A DNA stretch of 64,000 nucleotides, taken from positions 62,001 to 126,000 of the forward strand of contig NZ_JAFCIY020000031.1 of NCBI RefSeq assembly GCF_020194955.2. The letters run 5' to 3'. The notes under the pieces were generated by a model. That model worked only from the letters and a program-made list of their open reading frames with translations, had not been told where the DNA came from and ran no database searches. The position numbers were made by a program, and so were the translations under genes. This document shows positions 27,531 through 36,912 of the stretch, piece after piece. How positions within the stretch are numbered: position 1 is the stretch's first letter; each line of letters starts with the position of its first letter. This DNA comes from Desulfuromonas sp. CSMB_57. Lineage in GTDB: Bacteria > Desulfobacterota > Desulfuromonadia > Desulfuromonadales > Syntrophotaleaceae.

Positions 27531-29444
27531 TCATCCAATTTCGCCCTTTGGCAGGAATGCGACGATTATTTCCTCGGCCTTCATGGGGCTGCCCAACAGA
27601 TAGCCCTGGGCCAGGTCGCAGTGATGGCTTTGCAGAAAGTTAAGTTGTTCCTCCGTCTCGACCCCCTCGGCCAGAACCTGCAGGCCGAGATTACCGGCCA
27701 TCTGGATGATGCTGGCGGTCATCATGGCACCCTGCCCTTCCTGGCCGACGGTTTCAAGCAGGGACCGGTCGATTTTAAGGCGCTCCACGGGAAGTTGCTT
27801 GAGCAGGCTCAGACTCGAGCAACCGACGCCGAAATCATCCAGAATCAACTCCACGCCCATGGTCCGAAGCTCTTCCAAAACCGCCTGCACGGAATGTCGA
27901 GCATCCGAAAACACGCTTTCCGTAAACTCCAGGGCCAGCCACTCCGGTTCAAGGCCATATTTCTCCAGGACATTGCCCAGCCATTGGGCAAAGCCTGGCT
28001 GGAAAAGCTGTCGGGCGGTCACGTTCACCGATACGGTCGTCAAGGGCAACCCCTGGCGGCGCCAGCAATGCAACTGGCGGCAGACTTCGGTCAGGATCCA
28101 GCGGCCGACGGCGAGCATCAGATCCGAATCCTCAATCACCGGAATGAACTGTCCCGGCGACAACACACCCCACTCGGGGTGCCGCCACCGAACCAGGCTT
28201 TCCATGGCCACCGGACGGCGGCTGTCGACTTCGCAGATAGCCTGGTAGTACATGGTCAACCGATTTTCCTGCAGGGCTTGCCGCAAACCCTTTTCAATCA
28301 GGATCCGCTGTTGCACCTGAATATTGATCTCCTCGCGAAAAAACTGAAAATTGGCCCGACCGGCATCCTTGGCCAGGTACATGGCCGCGTCGGCGTTCTT
28401 GAACAGCGCTTCGAACTCGAGGCCGTCGTCGGGAAAAATACTGATACCCATGCTGACGGTAACCTTGGGAGCATGCTCGCCAAGGGGAAATGGTTCCTCG
28501 AACTGCTGCATGATTTTGCGGGCCAGGGCGGCGACTTCCACCACTTCACCGGTATTGGTCAGCAACAGCACGAATTCATCTCCGCCCATGCGGCAAACCG
28601 TGTCGCTGCGGCGCACGCTCAGGGAAAGCCGCTGCGCAACCTGACACAACAGCTGATCCCCTTTGTGGTGCCCGAGGAGATCATTGACCTGCTTGAAGTG
28701 ATCCAGATCCAGCAGGCAGATGGCCAACCGGGTATGGGTGCGCAGCGCATGCATGGTGGCCTGGTTGAACCGTTCATGCAGCATGTTCCGGTTGGGCAGG
28801 CGGGTCAACTGGTCGTGGTGCGCCAGAAAGGCTACTTTGGCCTGGGCCAGTTTCTGCTCGGAGATATCCAGAAACTGGCAGACGCAGCCTTCCGGATCGC
28901 CCCCCGGGCGACCCAGTGAGGCACCGAACAGGTGCACATCCAACAGCCGACCGTCCCGGTGCCGCAACCGCTCTTCCCAGCAGCCTTTCGGAGCGCCGGT
29001 GGCGGACGATGGCGGCCACCGACGCCCGCCATGGCGTGACGCCTCGTCGGCCCAGGGCAGTGGCCGACCCAGCATTTCCGCCATGGTCCAGCCCGTCAGG
29101 TCCTCCGCCGCCGGATTCCAGTAGGTCACCAGACCGGCTTCATCGAGGATCGCCATGGGCAGCGGCGCGTAGCGCCCAACATCCTGCATCGGGCCTTGGC
29201 CAGGTATTGGTTGCAAGGCGATCTCGTCGGCAAGCCCACTGCTTCGGCGCCTCAGCAGGTAAGGCAGGGCGGCGATGCCCGCCAGAAGCGGCCAGCCAAA
29301 CAAGCGACTCCACAGCCAAGCTTCGAAAGCCTGGGGAAAGAGTCGTTGCAGCAGAATGTCGATAATCAGCACCGCCATGCCGCCGAGAGCAACATAGGAG
29401 ATGATGACCAAGGATCCATTGACTCTGGCATTCTGCACAAACAT
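27531..29444 (-). CDS. Membrane-bound PAS-GGDEF-EAL protein
   Basis: Cyclic-di-GMP enzyme of 637 residues from ATG at 29444 (an upstream TTG at 29477 is weaker). Two hydrophobic segments lie near 12-30 and 45-62; a PAS domain at about 75-190 (AILDEAGLVTYWNPAAEDLTGW); a GGDEF domain at about 200-360 with an intact GGDEF; and an EAL domain at about 370-630 with ESL for EAL, DDFGVG, KIDRSLL and EGVE. Both active sites look intact, so it could make or degrade the messenger, or one domain could regulate the other. It stands alone; no PilZ partner is adjacent. Confidence 0.9.
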   Translation of the reverse strand: MFVQNARVNGSLVIISYVALGGMAVLIIDILLQRLFPQAFEAWLWSRLFGWPLLAGIAALPYLLRRRSSGLADEIALQPIPGQGPMQDVGRYAPLPMAILDEAGLVTYWNPAAEDLTGWTMAEMLGRPLPWADEASRHGGRRWPPSSATGAPKGCWEERLRHRDGRLLDVHLFGASLGRPGGDPEGCVCQFLDISEQKLAQAKVAFLAHHDQLTRLPNRNMLHERFNQATMHALRTHTRLAICLLDLDHFKQVNDLLGHHKGDQLLCQVAQRLSLSVRRSDTVCRMGGDEFVLLLTNTGEVVEVAALARKIMQQFEEPFPLGEHAPKVTVSMGISIFPDDGLEFEALFKNADAAMYLAKDAGRANFQFFREEINIQVQQRILIEKGLRQALQENRLTMYYQAICEVDSRRPVAMESLVRWRHPEWGVLSPGQFIPVIEDSDLMLAVGRWILTEVCRQLHCWRRQGLPLTTVSVNVTARQLFQPGFAQWLGNVLEKYGLEPEWLALEFTESVFSDARHSVQAVLEELRTMGVELILDDFGVGCSSLSLLKQLPVERLKIDRSLLETVGQEGQGAMMTASIIQMAGNLGLQVLAEGVETEEQLNFLQSHHCDLAQGYLLGSPMKAEEIIVAFLPKGEIG

Positions 29445-29714
29445 AACCTTTAACAATAGAGTTTCAATTATTCCCAATCAGCCACCGTACGATACAGTTT
29501 AGCGGAAAATTGAGACCTTTCACGCCGACATAAATTAAAACGAAGTCAATAAGTTTTGAATCATGACTATTATTTTTTGTCGCGCAAAATCCTATGGCCA
29601 AAGTTGCAAAGGAAGGAGTACCGGTCTTTAACAAAAGCAACTTCGATGTTTCATCCGGTTGTCGCCTCTCGCTGAAATGATTCCTTTCTGATTACTGCCG
29701 TTCAAGTCAGCAGA
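29445..29714. other. Upstream intergenic region, AT-rich, no gene seen
   Basis: Gap between the divergent GGDEF/EAL and hemerythrin-like genes (the gap continues to 29807). About 29500-29580 is markedly AT-rich and must contain the minus-strand promoter, but I cannot place a convincing -10/-35 pair. No open frame with a ribosome site and no RNA gene is visible. Confidence 0.6.
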
Positions 29715-29751
29715 TTAGACAGGACTCCGATTTATGTTATGTTTGTCCTGT
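29715..29751 (+). promoter_or_regulatory. Candidate promoter with inverted repeat, hemerythrin-like gene
   Basis: -35 TTAGAC (29715-29720), 17-base spacer, -10 TATGTT (29738-29743). A 7-bp inverted repeat (ACAGGAC 29719-29725, GTCCTGT 29745-29751) brackets the spacer and -10, so a repressor or activator could bind there. Confidence 0.45.
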
Positions 29752-29807
29752 TGTTCGGGTGCTGTTTGCCCTGCGCTGCCGCTCCGCCATGAGGACCCCT
29801 GAAATCC

Positions 29808-30362
29808 ATGCAGATTATCGAAATACTCCGCCAGGAACACAGCCTTATCCGACTGGTTCTGACCACCATGGAGCGCCTCCGCCCCCAGCGCGGCAAGTTC
29901 AGTCCGGAAGCCGGTCGGCAGTTGGAAAGTCTGCTCGAATTCTTCTGGATCTATGTCGACCATTGCCATTGCGGCAAAGAAGAAAACGTTCTGTTCCTGG
30001 CCATGGAAAAAGCCGGAATCTCCCGCCAGGCCGGACCCATCGGCATCGGCCTGGCGCAGCATCAGATGAACCGCAAAATCCTGCAGTTCCTCCAGGAGGT
30101 CGCCCTTAACTGGAAGCCGGACGAACCTCAATCCAACCTGAGCCTGGCCGCCGCCATGGACGATTACATCCTGCAACTGAGAGCCCACCTCGATCGGGAG
30201 GAACGGGTCCTTTTTCCGCTGGCCGAAGATCAGCTTGGCGAACCTCAGGACGCCCGGCTGCTGCAGGCCTGTCACAGCCTGGAACAGAATCTGCTCAGCC
30301 CCCGCCGACGTGCCAACCTGTTGGAAAAATTGCAGCGTCTGAACCCGGAAATCCACTTTTGA
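29808..30362 (+). CDS. Hemerythrin HHE-domain protein
   Basis: A 184-residue protein of the hemerythrin-like HHE cation-binding family. Candidate iron ligands are in EHSLIR (H11), WIYVDHCHCGKEENVLF (H and E), GLAQHQMNRK and AHLDREERVLFPLAE. Such proteins bind a di-iron centre and act in oxygen, nitric-oxide or redox sensing and in iron-cluster repair (YtfE-like). No Scdα-type N-terminal cysteine domain is present. It is one of few plus-strand genes; the symporter follows 180 bases later, so a shared transcript is possible but not certain. Confidence 0.85.
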   Translation: MQIIEILRQEHSLIRLVLTTMERLRPQRGKFSPEAGRQLESLLEFFWIYVDHCHCGKEENVLFLAMEKAGISRQAGPIGIGLAQHQMNRKILQFLQEVALNWKPDEPQSNLSLAAAMDDYILQLRAHLDREERVLFPLAEDQLGEPQDARLLQACHSLEQNLLSPRRRANLLEKLQRLNPEIHF

Positions 30363-30543
30363 CCGATCCGGACGGAGCTCTGTCTATTTCCGCCCGGCTC
30401 CGCCCTCCCCAAGCCAGAATGCCGGTCTTACATACCTGGCAAGCCCCTTGGCCAGTGCCCGGCCGATATGTTATCCTCCCGCCTCGGCCATTCCAGAGAC
30501 TGAACATATAGATTTTTGCAGGCCCCGTCATAAGGAGGACATT

Positions 30544-31899
30544 ATGAGTGAATGGCTCGATCAGCTTGCCGGCCTGGCCTGGGGGCCGATCACTATCGTG
30601 CTGTTGGTGGGAACCGGCATCCTCATGACCCTCCTGGTCAAAGGCATTCAGCTGCGCCGCTTTCACTATGCCTTCCAATTGATCTCCGGTCGCTTCGACA
30701 ATCCCGGAGACAGGGGCGAAATCAGCCACTTTCAGGCTCTCAGCGCGGCGCTGTCGGCCACCATCGGCACCGGCAACATCGCCGGCGTCGGCACCGCCAT
30801 CGCCATGGGCGGCCCCGGCGCCGTGTTTTGGATGTGGATTACCGCCCTGTTCGGCATGGCCCTGAAGTTTTCCGAATGCCTCCTGTCCCTGCATTTTCGT
30901 ACCCTGCACGAGGACGGATCGGTCAGTGCCGGTCCCATGTACTACCTTGAAAAGGGTCTCGGACAAAAATGGCTGGGCATGCTGTTCGCCTTTTTCGCCG
31001 TCATGGCCTCTTTCGGCATCGGCAACATGGCTCAGGCCAATTCCGTCGCCGAGCCCCTGCTGACCTATTTCGGCATCCCCAAACTCACCACCGGACTGGC
31101 CCTCGGCATATTGGTCTTTGCGGTCATCGTCGGCGGCATCAAACGCATCGGCCGGGTGGCCAGCAAACTGGTACCGATGATGTGCATCTTTTACGTCAGC
31201 GGCGCCCTTTGGGTGTTGCTGCGCAATTGGCACGGCATCCCGGGCGCCCTGGCGATCATCTTCCATGACGCCTTCACGGGATCGGCCGCCGCCGGAGGCT
31301 TTACCGGCGCCGCGGTCAGCCAGGCCATGCGTTTCGGGGTGGCCCGGGGGGTCTTCTCCAATGAAGCCGGGCTCGGCAGTGCGCCCATCGCCCACGGCGC
31401 CGCCCGCACCGAGGAACCGGTCCGGGAAGGCCTGGTCGCCATGCTCGGCCCTTTTATCGATACCCTGGCCATCTGCACCATGACCGCCCTGGTCATCGTC
31501 CTGACCGGCGCCTATCGCAGCACCCTGACCGGCGCCGATCTGACCGCCAGTGCCTTCAACCGCGGACTGCCCGGCCCCGGCGGCTACATCGTGGCCCTGG
31601 GCCTGGCCTTGTTCGCATTTTCAACCGCCATCAGTTGGTCCTACTATGGTGACCGCTCCATCGAATACCTCTGCGGGCCGCGCCTGGTGCTGCCCTACCG
31701 CCTGCTGTTCTGCCTGCTGCTGCCGATCGGCGCCTATATCCGCCTGGAATTGGTCTGGACCGTTTCCGACATCTTCAATGCCTTGATGGCCTGGCCCAAC
31801 CTGGTCGGCCTGCTCTTCCTAAGTCCCCTGGTGGTGCGTCTGACCCGGGAATATTTCCGCGATCCGGACCGAATCTATCCATCCGGAACCCGGCGCTGA
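30544..31899 (+). CDS. Sodium:alanine/glycine symporter (AGCS family)
   Basis: Inner-membrane transporter of 451 residues with about 10-11 hydrophobic segments. The AGCS pattern is clear: FQALSAALSATIGTGNIAGVGTAIAMGGPGAVFWMW, GPMYYLEKGLG and SNEAGLGSAPIAHGAA. The ATG at 30544 follows AAGGAGG by six bases; longer in-frame frames lack a ribosome site. Family members import alanine or glycine with sodium. Substrate and direction cannot be told further. No paired enzyme gene is adjacent. Confidence 0.93.
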   Translation: MSEWLDQLAGLAWGPITIVLLVGTGILMTLLVKGIQLRRFHYAFQLISGRFDNPGDRGEISHFQALSAALSATIGTGNIAGVGTAIAMGGPGAVFWMWITALFGMALKFSECLLSLHFRTLHEDGSVSAGPMYYLEKGLGQKWLGMLFAFFAVMASFGIGNMAQANSVAEPLLTYFGIPKLTTGLALGILVFAVIVGGIKRIGRVASKLVPMMCIFYVSGALWVLLRNWHGIPGALAIIFHDAFTGSAAAGGFTGAAVSQAMRFGVARGVFSNEAGLGSAPIAHGAARTEEPVREGLVAMLGPFIDTLAICTMTALVIVLTGAYRSTLTGADLTASAFNRGLPGPGGYIVALGLALFAFSTAISWSYYGDRSIEYLCGPRLVLPYRLLFCLLLPIGAYIRLELVWTVSDIFNALMAWPNLVGLLFLSPLVVRLTREYFRDPDRIYPSGTRR

Positions 31900-32136
31900 C
31901 GGCCGCCGGAGGCACCTGCACGCCGTTGTTCCCTTGTCCTGCGGGAATCGGATGACAGATTTCCGACAGAGCTGATTTTAGCAACGGAAAGGCCCGCAAG
32001 TCATGTCGACTTTTTGTAAACCTTGGTTGCATCCAGCTGTTTTTTCATTATTTTCCATGGCGCGTCAAGGAATGACCAGAACTGCGGACAGCTGCGACTG
32101 CCGGTTCCGGCAGGGGCGCGGCCGGAACCATTATTG
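31900..32136. other. Intergenic region, no gene seen
   Basis: Convergent gap between the symporter and the minus-strand lipoprotein gene. I see no open frame with a ribosome site and no clear plus-strand terminator; the only clear element is the minus-strand terminator next to it. Confidence 0.5.
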
Positions 32137-32167
32137 AAAACGCCCGGCCGGGATACCGGGCCGGGCG
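32137..32167 (-). terminator. Terminator of the small lipoprotein gene
   Basis: 9-bp GC stem (32141-32149 with 32159-32167) followed on the minus strand by TTTTC, 24 bases after the lipoprotein stop. Confidence 0.75.
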
Positions 32168-32191
32168 CCTGGGGAGGGGCATGCCATCGGG

Positions 32192-32434
32192 TTACCTGAA
32201 CAGGGAATCCCGCCTGATTTGATCCATGCGGATATCGTATTCCGCCTTGTTGATTTTGCCGTCCTTATAGTCCTGCTCTACCCGATCCCGTTGCCGGGTC
32301 AGGTGATATTCATACCCGCCGGCGCCCGCTGCGGCGCCGCCTACGGCACCCAGTCCTGCGCTGCCGGCGTGGGAACCACACCCGGCCAGCAGGCAAATTG
32401 CCAAGATCACCAACAGCTGTTTCGCTCTCTTCAT
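32192..32434 (-). CDS. Small glycine-zipper lipoprotein with SHOCT-like tail
   Basis: An 80-residue protein. A signal peptide ends in the lipobox LLAGC (cysteine about 19); a glycine-rich stretch GSAGLGAVGGAAAGAGGYEY follows, then a charged C-terminal part (DYKDGKINKAEYDIRMDQI) that resembles the SHOCT oligomerisation motif. The ATG at 32434 was chosen because upstream in-frame codons give no signal peptide. Glycine-zipper lipoproteins are envelope proteins of uncertain role. It is a single-gene unit with its own terminator. Confidence 0.8.
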   Translation of the reverse strand: MKRAKQLLVILAICLLAGCGSHAGSAGLGAVGGAAAGAGGYEYHLTRQRDRVEQDYKDGKINKAEYDIRMDQIRRDSLFR

Positions 32435-32596
32435 GGCGCTTCTCCTTGTTAGGGTTGAAAATACCGCCCGAGATGCTAAAAGCATAGGGCTTGGCCGGCA
32501 GATATCAAGGCGTGCCCGGGATGAAAAATCATCGCCCGGATGCGGAACCGTCCGGCAAAACAGGCCCTGGAGCAAGGAGAGCCTTCACAGGGAGAA

Positions 32597-33004
32597 CTAT
32601 TTGATCCCTTTGGCGTTGAGAAAGGGGCCGTAATTCATGTCACTGCCCTTGATATGGTGGCGCAGCCAATCGCTGAGAAAGTTCATCACCGAGACGGACA
32701 GCCCGAAACGACCTTCGTCGAAGCCCTGCTTGAATTCCATGACCTTGGCGGTAAAATCACGATGCTCCTGCTTATGGGCAACGCTGGCCGGATAACCGTA
32801 GCGGTCGAAATACTTTTCTTCCGTGGCAAAATGGGTCGCGGTGTAGGACGCCAATCCGGCCAGGATATGGCCGAGGACGTCCTTGCCGCGGCCCTTGGCC
32901 ATGGCATCGTTCAGTTCATTGATCATGGCGACCAGCCGCTGGTGCTGCAGGTCGATTTCGGTGATGTTGACGGACAGGGTATCGTTCCATTGCAGCAGTG
33001 CCAT
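32597..33004 (-). CDS. Bacteriohemerythrin
   Basis: Di-iron oxygen-binding protein of 135 residues. The full set of ligands is visible: H in IDLQHQRLV, H and E in HFATEEKYFDRYGYP, two H in HKQEH, and H plus D in HHIKGSDMNYG. The ATG at 33004 has AGGAGG seven bases upstream. It is unrelated in motif spacing to the HHE protein at 29808. Likely role: oxygen storage or sensing in a low-oxygen lifestyle (inference). A nitroreductase gene lies about 90 bases upstream. Confidence 0.95.
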   Translation of the reverse strand: MALLQWNDTLSVNITEIDLQHQRLVAMINELNDAMAKGRGKDVLGHILAGLASYTATHFATEEKYFDRYGYPASVAHKQEHRDFTAKVMEFKQGFDEGRFGLSVSVMNFLSDWLRHHIKGSDMNYGPFLNAKGIK

Positions 33005-33091
33005 GCATTCCTCCTGGGGTTGCAAAGGGTTGAAGAGGGGTTGTGGACAGTACGAGGTCCCATTTTTTTCGTTTCGCAGTCAAAACGGCGA

Positions 33092-33637
33092 TCAGTAGCG
33101 ATTGTATCGGCACATGGCCGATGAATCTTTACGGGCCTTGGATCGCACCGGATAACCCTGAGGGGGGTAGCCCAGGGTGATCACCAGGGCGATCCGTCGG
33201 GACCGGGGCACCCGCAGCAACTTTTTGATGGCTTTTTCGTCAAACCAGCCGAGCATGCAGGTCCCCAGGCCCAAATCCGCCGCCTGCAGACAGAAGTGGG
33301 CGGCGGCAATGCCCATATCGAAAAGGGCGAATTCCCGTCTTTGCAGCAGGGCGCCGAGGCGTGCCGTCCAGACCGGTTTTTCCATCACCAGCACCGCCAG
33401 CACCGGGGCTTGGACCGCAAAGCGATTGAGACCGAAAACCTTGCTGCGGGTGGCCTCGCCGACCCGGTTCTTCAGAGCCGGGTCATCCACCAGAATCAGG
33501 GTCCAGGGCTGGGCATTGCAGGCCGAAGGCGCCAGACGCACGGCTTCGACGAGTTTTCCGAGCTTTTCCACCTCCACGGGTCGGTCGCAATAGGTGCGAA
33601 CGCTCTGCCGATTTCGAATCAGTGGCGCAAAATCCAC
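33092..33637 (-). CDS. Nitroreductase-family FMN protein
   Basis: A 181-residue flavoprotein. The GTG start (VDFAPLIRNRQSVRTY) has GGAGG five bases upstream; in-frame codons further up lack one. The family signature is RQSVRTYCDRPVEVEKL with RxSxR, then APSACNAQPW (NAQPW) and GLGTCMLGWF. It would use NAD(P)H to reduce nitroaromatics, quinones or other acceptors; the substrate is not evident. It lies upstream of bacteriohemerythrin on the same strand. Confidence 0.9.
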   Translation of the reverse strand: MDFAPLIRNRQSVRTYCDRPVEVEKLGKLVEAVRLAPSACNAQPWTLILVDDPALKNRVGEATRSKVFGLNRFAVQAPVLAVLVMEKPVWTARLGALLQRREFALFDMGIAAAHFCLQAADLGLGTCMLGWFDEKAIKKLLRVPRSRRIALVITLGYPPQGYPVRSKARKDSSAMCRYNRY

Positions 33638-33757
33638 GACGCCCTCCTTTGCCGCAACACCGAAAAGGCCACCCCATGCAGGAACTTTGCAGAATCGGGC
33701 GGGATTGGCGGCGGCCATCGCCCAGGCGAGGGTGACCGACCCCGCCCCCCGGAATGC

Positions 33758-33790
33758 AAAAAAGGGTTACAGCTAATGCCGTAACCCTTT
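33758..33790 (-). terminator. Terminator of tRNA-Val(CAC)
   Basis: 10-bp stem (33761-33770 with 33781-33790) with a 10-base loop, followed on the minus strand by a run of T (complement of 33758-33763). It starts eight bases after the encoded CCA. Confidence 0.85.
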
Positions 33791-33797
33791 GATTTCA

Positions 33798-33872
33798 TGG
33801 TGGGCGTTGTAGGGATTGAACCTACGACCCCTGCCGTGTGAAGGCAGTGCTCTCCCGCTGAGCTAAACGCCC
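33798..33872 (-). tRNA. tRNA-Val (anticodon CAC)
   Basis: 75 bases with encoded CCA (33798-33800). Acceptor GGGCGTT pairs with AACGCCC, discriminator A; U8, A9; D-arm GCTC/GAGC; anticodon loop TTCACAC on CTGCC/GGCAG; T-arm GTAGG-TTCAATC-CCTAC. It reads GUG codons and complements the GAC isoacceptor at 9399-9473. Confidence 0.96.
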
Positions 33873-33909
33873 GTAACGAGGGGATTTATAGCAGTTCGCC
33901 GGCGGCAAG

Positions 33910-34338
33910 TCAAGATTGAATTTCGACCCCTGTCGCAGTCCCTCCGGAGCGCAACGCCACCAGCCAGGCCTCGGGCAGGGCGGTCGGACGGCGGTCGCGG
34001 CCGACGACGACATGGCGGCTGCGCCCTTCGGCCAGCAGCATATTCTGCCGGTTGTGCAGCCGATAGGAGAATTCCAGGCCACGGCTTCGAATCCGATCCA
34101 AGGTGGTGAACAGTACCAGCACATCCTCGTAAAAGGCCGCGGCGCGGCAGGTCAGTTCGATCCCGGCCACCACCACCAGATAACCCTGCCGCTCCATCTC
34201 GCTGTAGGCCAGGCCTTGCTGGCGGAGAAAATCGGAGCGGCCCTCCTCGAACCAGACCAGGTAGTTGGCATGGTGGGCGATGCCCTGGGCATCGGTTTCG
34301 GCATAGCGGACGATGAATTCCATGCGGGTCGTCAACAA
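33910..34338 (-). CDS. 4HBT hotdog-fold acyl-CoA thioesterase (YbgC-like)
   Basis: A 142-residue hotdog-fold thioesterase. RYAETDAQGIAHHANYLVWFEEGR carries the family active-site pattern (the D followed by HHANY). YbgC-like enzymes hydrolyse short-chain acyl-CoAs and often sit with tol-pal genes, which is not so here. The start is a TTG with AGGGAG eight bases upstream; an ATG at 34323 is an alternative without a clear ribosome site. It lies downstream of a Crp-type regulator on the same strand and may be co-transcribed. Confidence 0.9.
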   Translation of the reverse strand: MLTTRMEFIVRYAETDAQGIAHHANYLVWFEEGRSDFLRQQGLAYSEMERQGYLVVVAGIELTCRAAAFYEDVLVLFTTLDRIRSRGLEFSYRLHNRQNMLLAEGRSRHVVVGRDRRPTALPEAWLVALRSGGTATGVEIQS

Positions 34339-34410
34339 CTGGAATACTCCCTGGCGGCAACACCTGCCGCCCTGTCGTGCTGCTGAAAAATTTCGTAATC
34401 TCTGGCTCCT

Positions 34411-35085
34411 CTATTCCTTGTAACGGTCGGCAATGCCCTGCAGCCCGGAAGGATCCAGAATCTCGATATCCCGTCCACGGACCCGGATCAGGTCCTCTTC
34501 GACCAGGCGTCGCAGGGTACGGGACAGGGTTTCGCCAACGGTGCCCAGGTTGGCCGCCAGTTGGGTTTTGGACACGGGCAACCGCACCACTTCCGGTCGT
34601 CCGCCGGCCAGATCCAGCAGATAGTGGGACAACCGCGCCGGCACATCGCGAAAAGTCAAAGCCTCCATCTGGTCCATGAGTTCCCGCAGAATGCGGGAAA
34701 TGCCGCCGATGATATGAATGGCCAACTGGGCATTGTCGTGCAGCAGACGCAGAATCTCCGGTTTGGGGAAATACAGCACCGTACAGTCGTCCAGGGCCTG
34801 GGCATTGGCTGGGTACAACCCCAGATCGAAGATGGCCGCCTCGGCAAAGGTCCGGCCTGGCTGGGCGATGCGCAGAATGCGCTCCCGACCTTCCGGGGAG
34901 AGCTTGAAAAGCTTCACCTTGCCGGTCATGGGCACGAAAAAGCCCGTCGCTTCCTCCCCTTCGGAAAACAGGACCTGGCCCTTGCGGTAGCATTGCGGCC
35001 GCGCGATGCGCAACAGCTCCTCCAGATCCTGAGCGGTGGCGCCGACAAACAGAGGACAGGCCTTGATGGCGGCTTTGGCGTTCAA
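34411..35085 (-). CDS. Crp/Fnr-family transcriptional regulator
   Basis: A 224-residue regulator. The cyclic-nucleotide-type sensor domain is about 10-125 (GQVLFSEGEEATGFFVPMTGKVKLF), a long dimer helix follows, and the C-terminal helix-turn-helix is about 165-200 (VSKTQLAANLGTVGETLSRTLRRL). Cysteines are not arranged as in Fnr, so an iron-sulfur oxygen sensor is unlikely; the ligand is unknown. The GRTFAEAAIF segment is typical of Crp/Dnr-like regulators. The start is a TTG (35083-35085) with a weak ribosome site. A long hairpin separates it from ahcY. Confidence 0.9.
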   Translation of the reverse strand: MNAKAAIKACPLFVGATAQDLEELLRIARPQCYRKGQVLFSEGEEATGFFVPMTGKVKLFKLSPEGRERILRIAQPGRTFAEAAIFDLGLYPANAQALDDCTVLYFPKPEILRLLHDNAQLAIHIIGGISRILRELMDQMEALTFRDVPARLSHYLLDLAGGRPEVVRLPVSKTQLAANLGTVGETLSRTLRRLVEEDLIRVRGRDIEILDPSGLQGIADRYKE

Positions 35086-35105
35086 TCTCGCTAGCCTCGC
35101 GGATG

Positions 35106-35149
35106 AACAACGGCTCCGCTGCCCGTAGCGGAGCAGCGGAGCCGTTGTT
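35106..35149. repeat. 17-bp perfect inverted repeat between ahcY and the Crp/Fnr gene
   Basis: Left arm 35106-35122, right arm 35133-35149, ten-base loop. It has no T run on the minus strand, so it is not a standard terminator; it could be a processing or mRNA-stability hairpin, or an operator for the downstream regulator. Confidence 0.7.
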
Positions 35150-35163
35150 GAAACAGATGCCGA

Positions 35164-36591
<1,428 letters not shown>

Positions 36592-36813
36592 GACTGAGCA
36601 ATTCCTTTCAACGGGAAATTAGATGACAAATGGTTCCGGCAGTACGGCATTCGTGGTCGCACCGAGGAGCAACGGCACCCTGCGGATAAGGTTGCCGCAG
36701 GCGCTCCCGAGCTGTCGGATTTTGGCTGGTTTTACACTAAAGCCGAAAATGTTTGCCGCTCCACAGCTCCCCGAAAAACCTGAAACTGACTTATTTATTT
36801 GAAATATCAACAA
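36592..36813 (-). promoter_or_regulatory. Structured 5' leader of ahcY, candidate riboswitch
   Basis: About 220 bases lie between the inferred start point and the ahcY ATG with no open frame. The leader folds, by eye, into a long-range pairing GAGCTGT with ACAGCTC, then a hairpin with a 7-bp CCTGCGG/CCGCAGG core inside GGAGC/GCTCC. Alternative pairings (CGGCA with TGCCG, GCAAC with GTTGC) exclude that hairpin. A GGCAACC...GGGTGCC pattern faintly recalls the SAM clan, but I cannot match any published SAM or SAH consensus with confidence. Confidence 0.5.
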
Positions 36814-36820
36814 GTTTTGT

Positions 36821-36849
36821 TATATAGCCCGACCGCCCGCAAATGGCAA
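36821..36849 (-). promoter_or_regulatory. Candidate promoter of ahcY
   Basis: -35 TTGCCA (36844-36849), 17-base spacer, -10 TATATA (36821-36826) on the minus strand. It sits right after the terminator of the upstream lipoprotein gene. Confidence 0.7.
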
Positions 36850-36852
36850 GAC

Positions 36853-36880
36853 AAAAGGGCGAATCCGCCTGAATTCGCCC
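36853..36880 (-). terminator. Terminator of the glycine-zipper lipoprotein gene
   Basis: 8-bp stem (36857-36864 with 36873-36880) followed on the minus strand by TTTTGT; 33 bases past the stop codon. Confidence 0.75.
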
Positions 36881-36912
36881 CCATGAGAGGTCAGCGACCA
36901 ACCTGAGCCGAA

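Noticed and set aside
30420-30470. Sigma-54 promoter upstream of the symporter gene
   Set aside because: A TGGCA...TTGG pair resembles -24/-12 elements but the invariant GC at -12 is not in place.
36592-36813. Direct assignment of the ahcY leader to the SAH or SAM-I riboswitch
   Set aside because: The conserved core sequence of either class could not be placed; only partial resemblance (GGCAACC...GGGTGCC) is seen.
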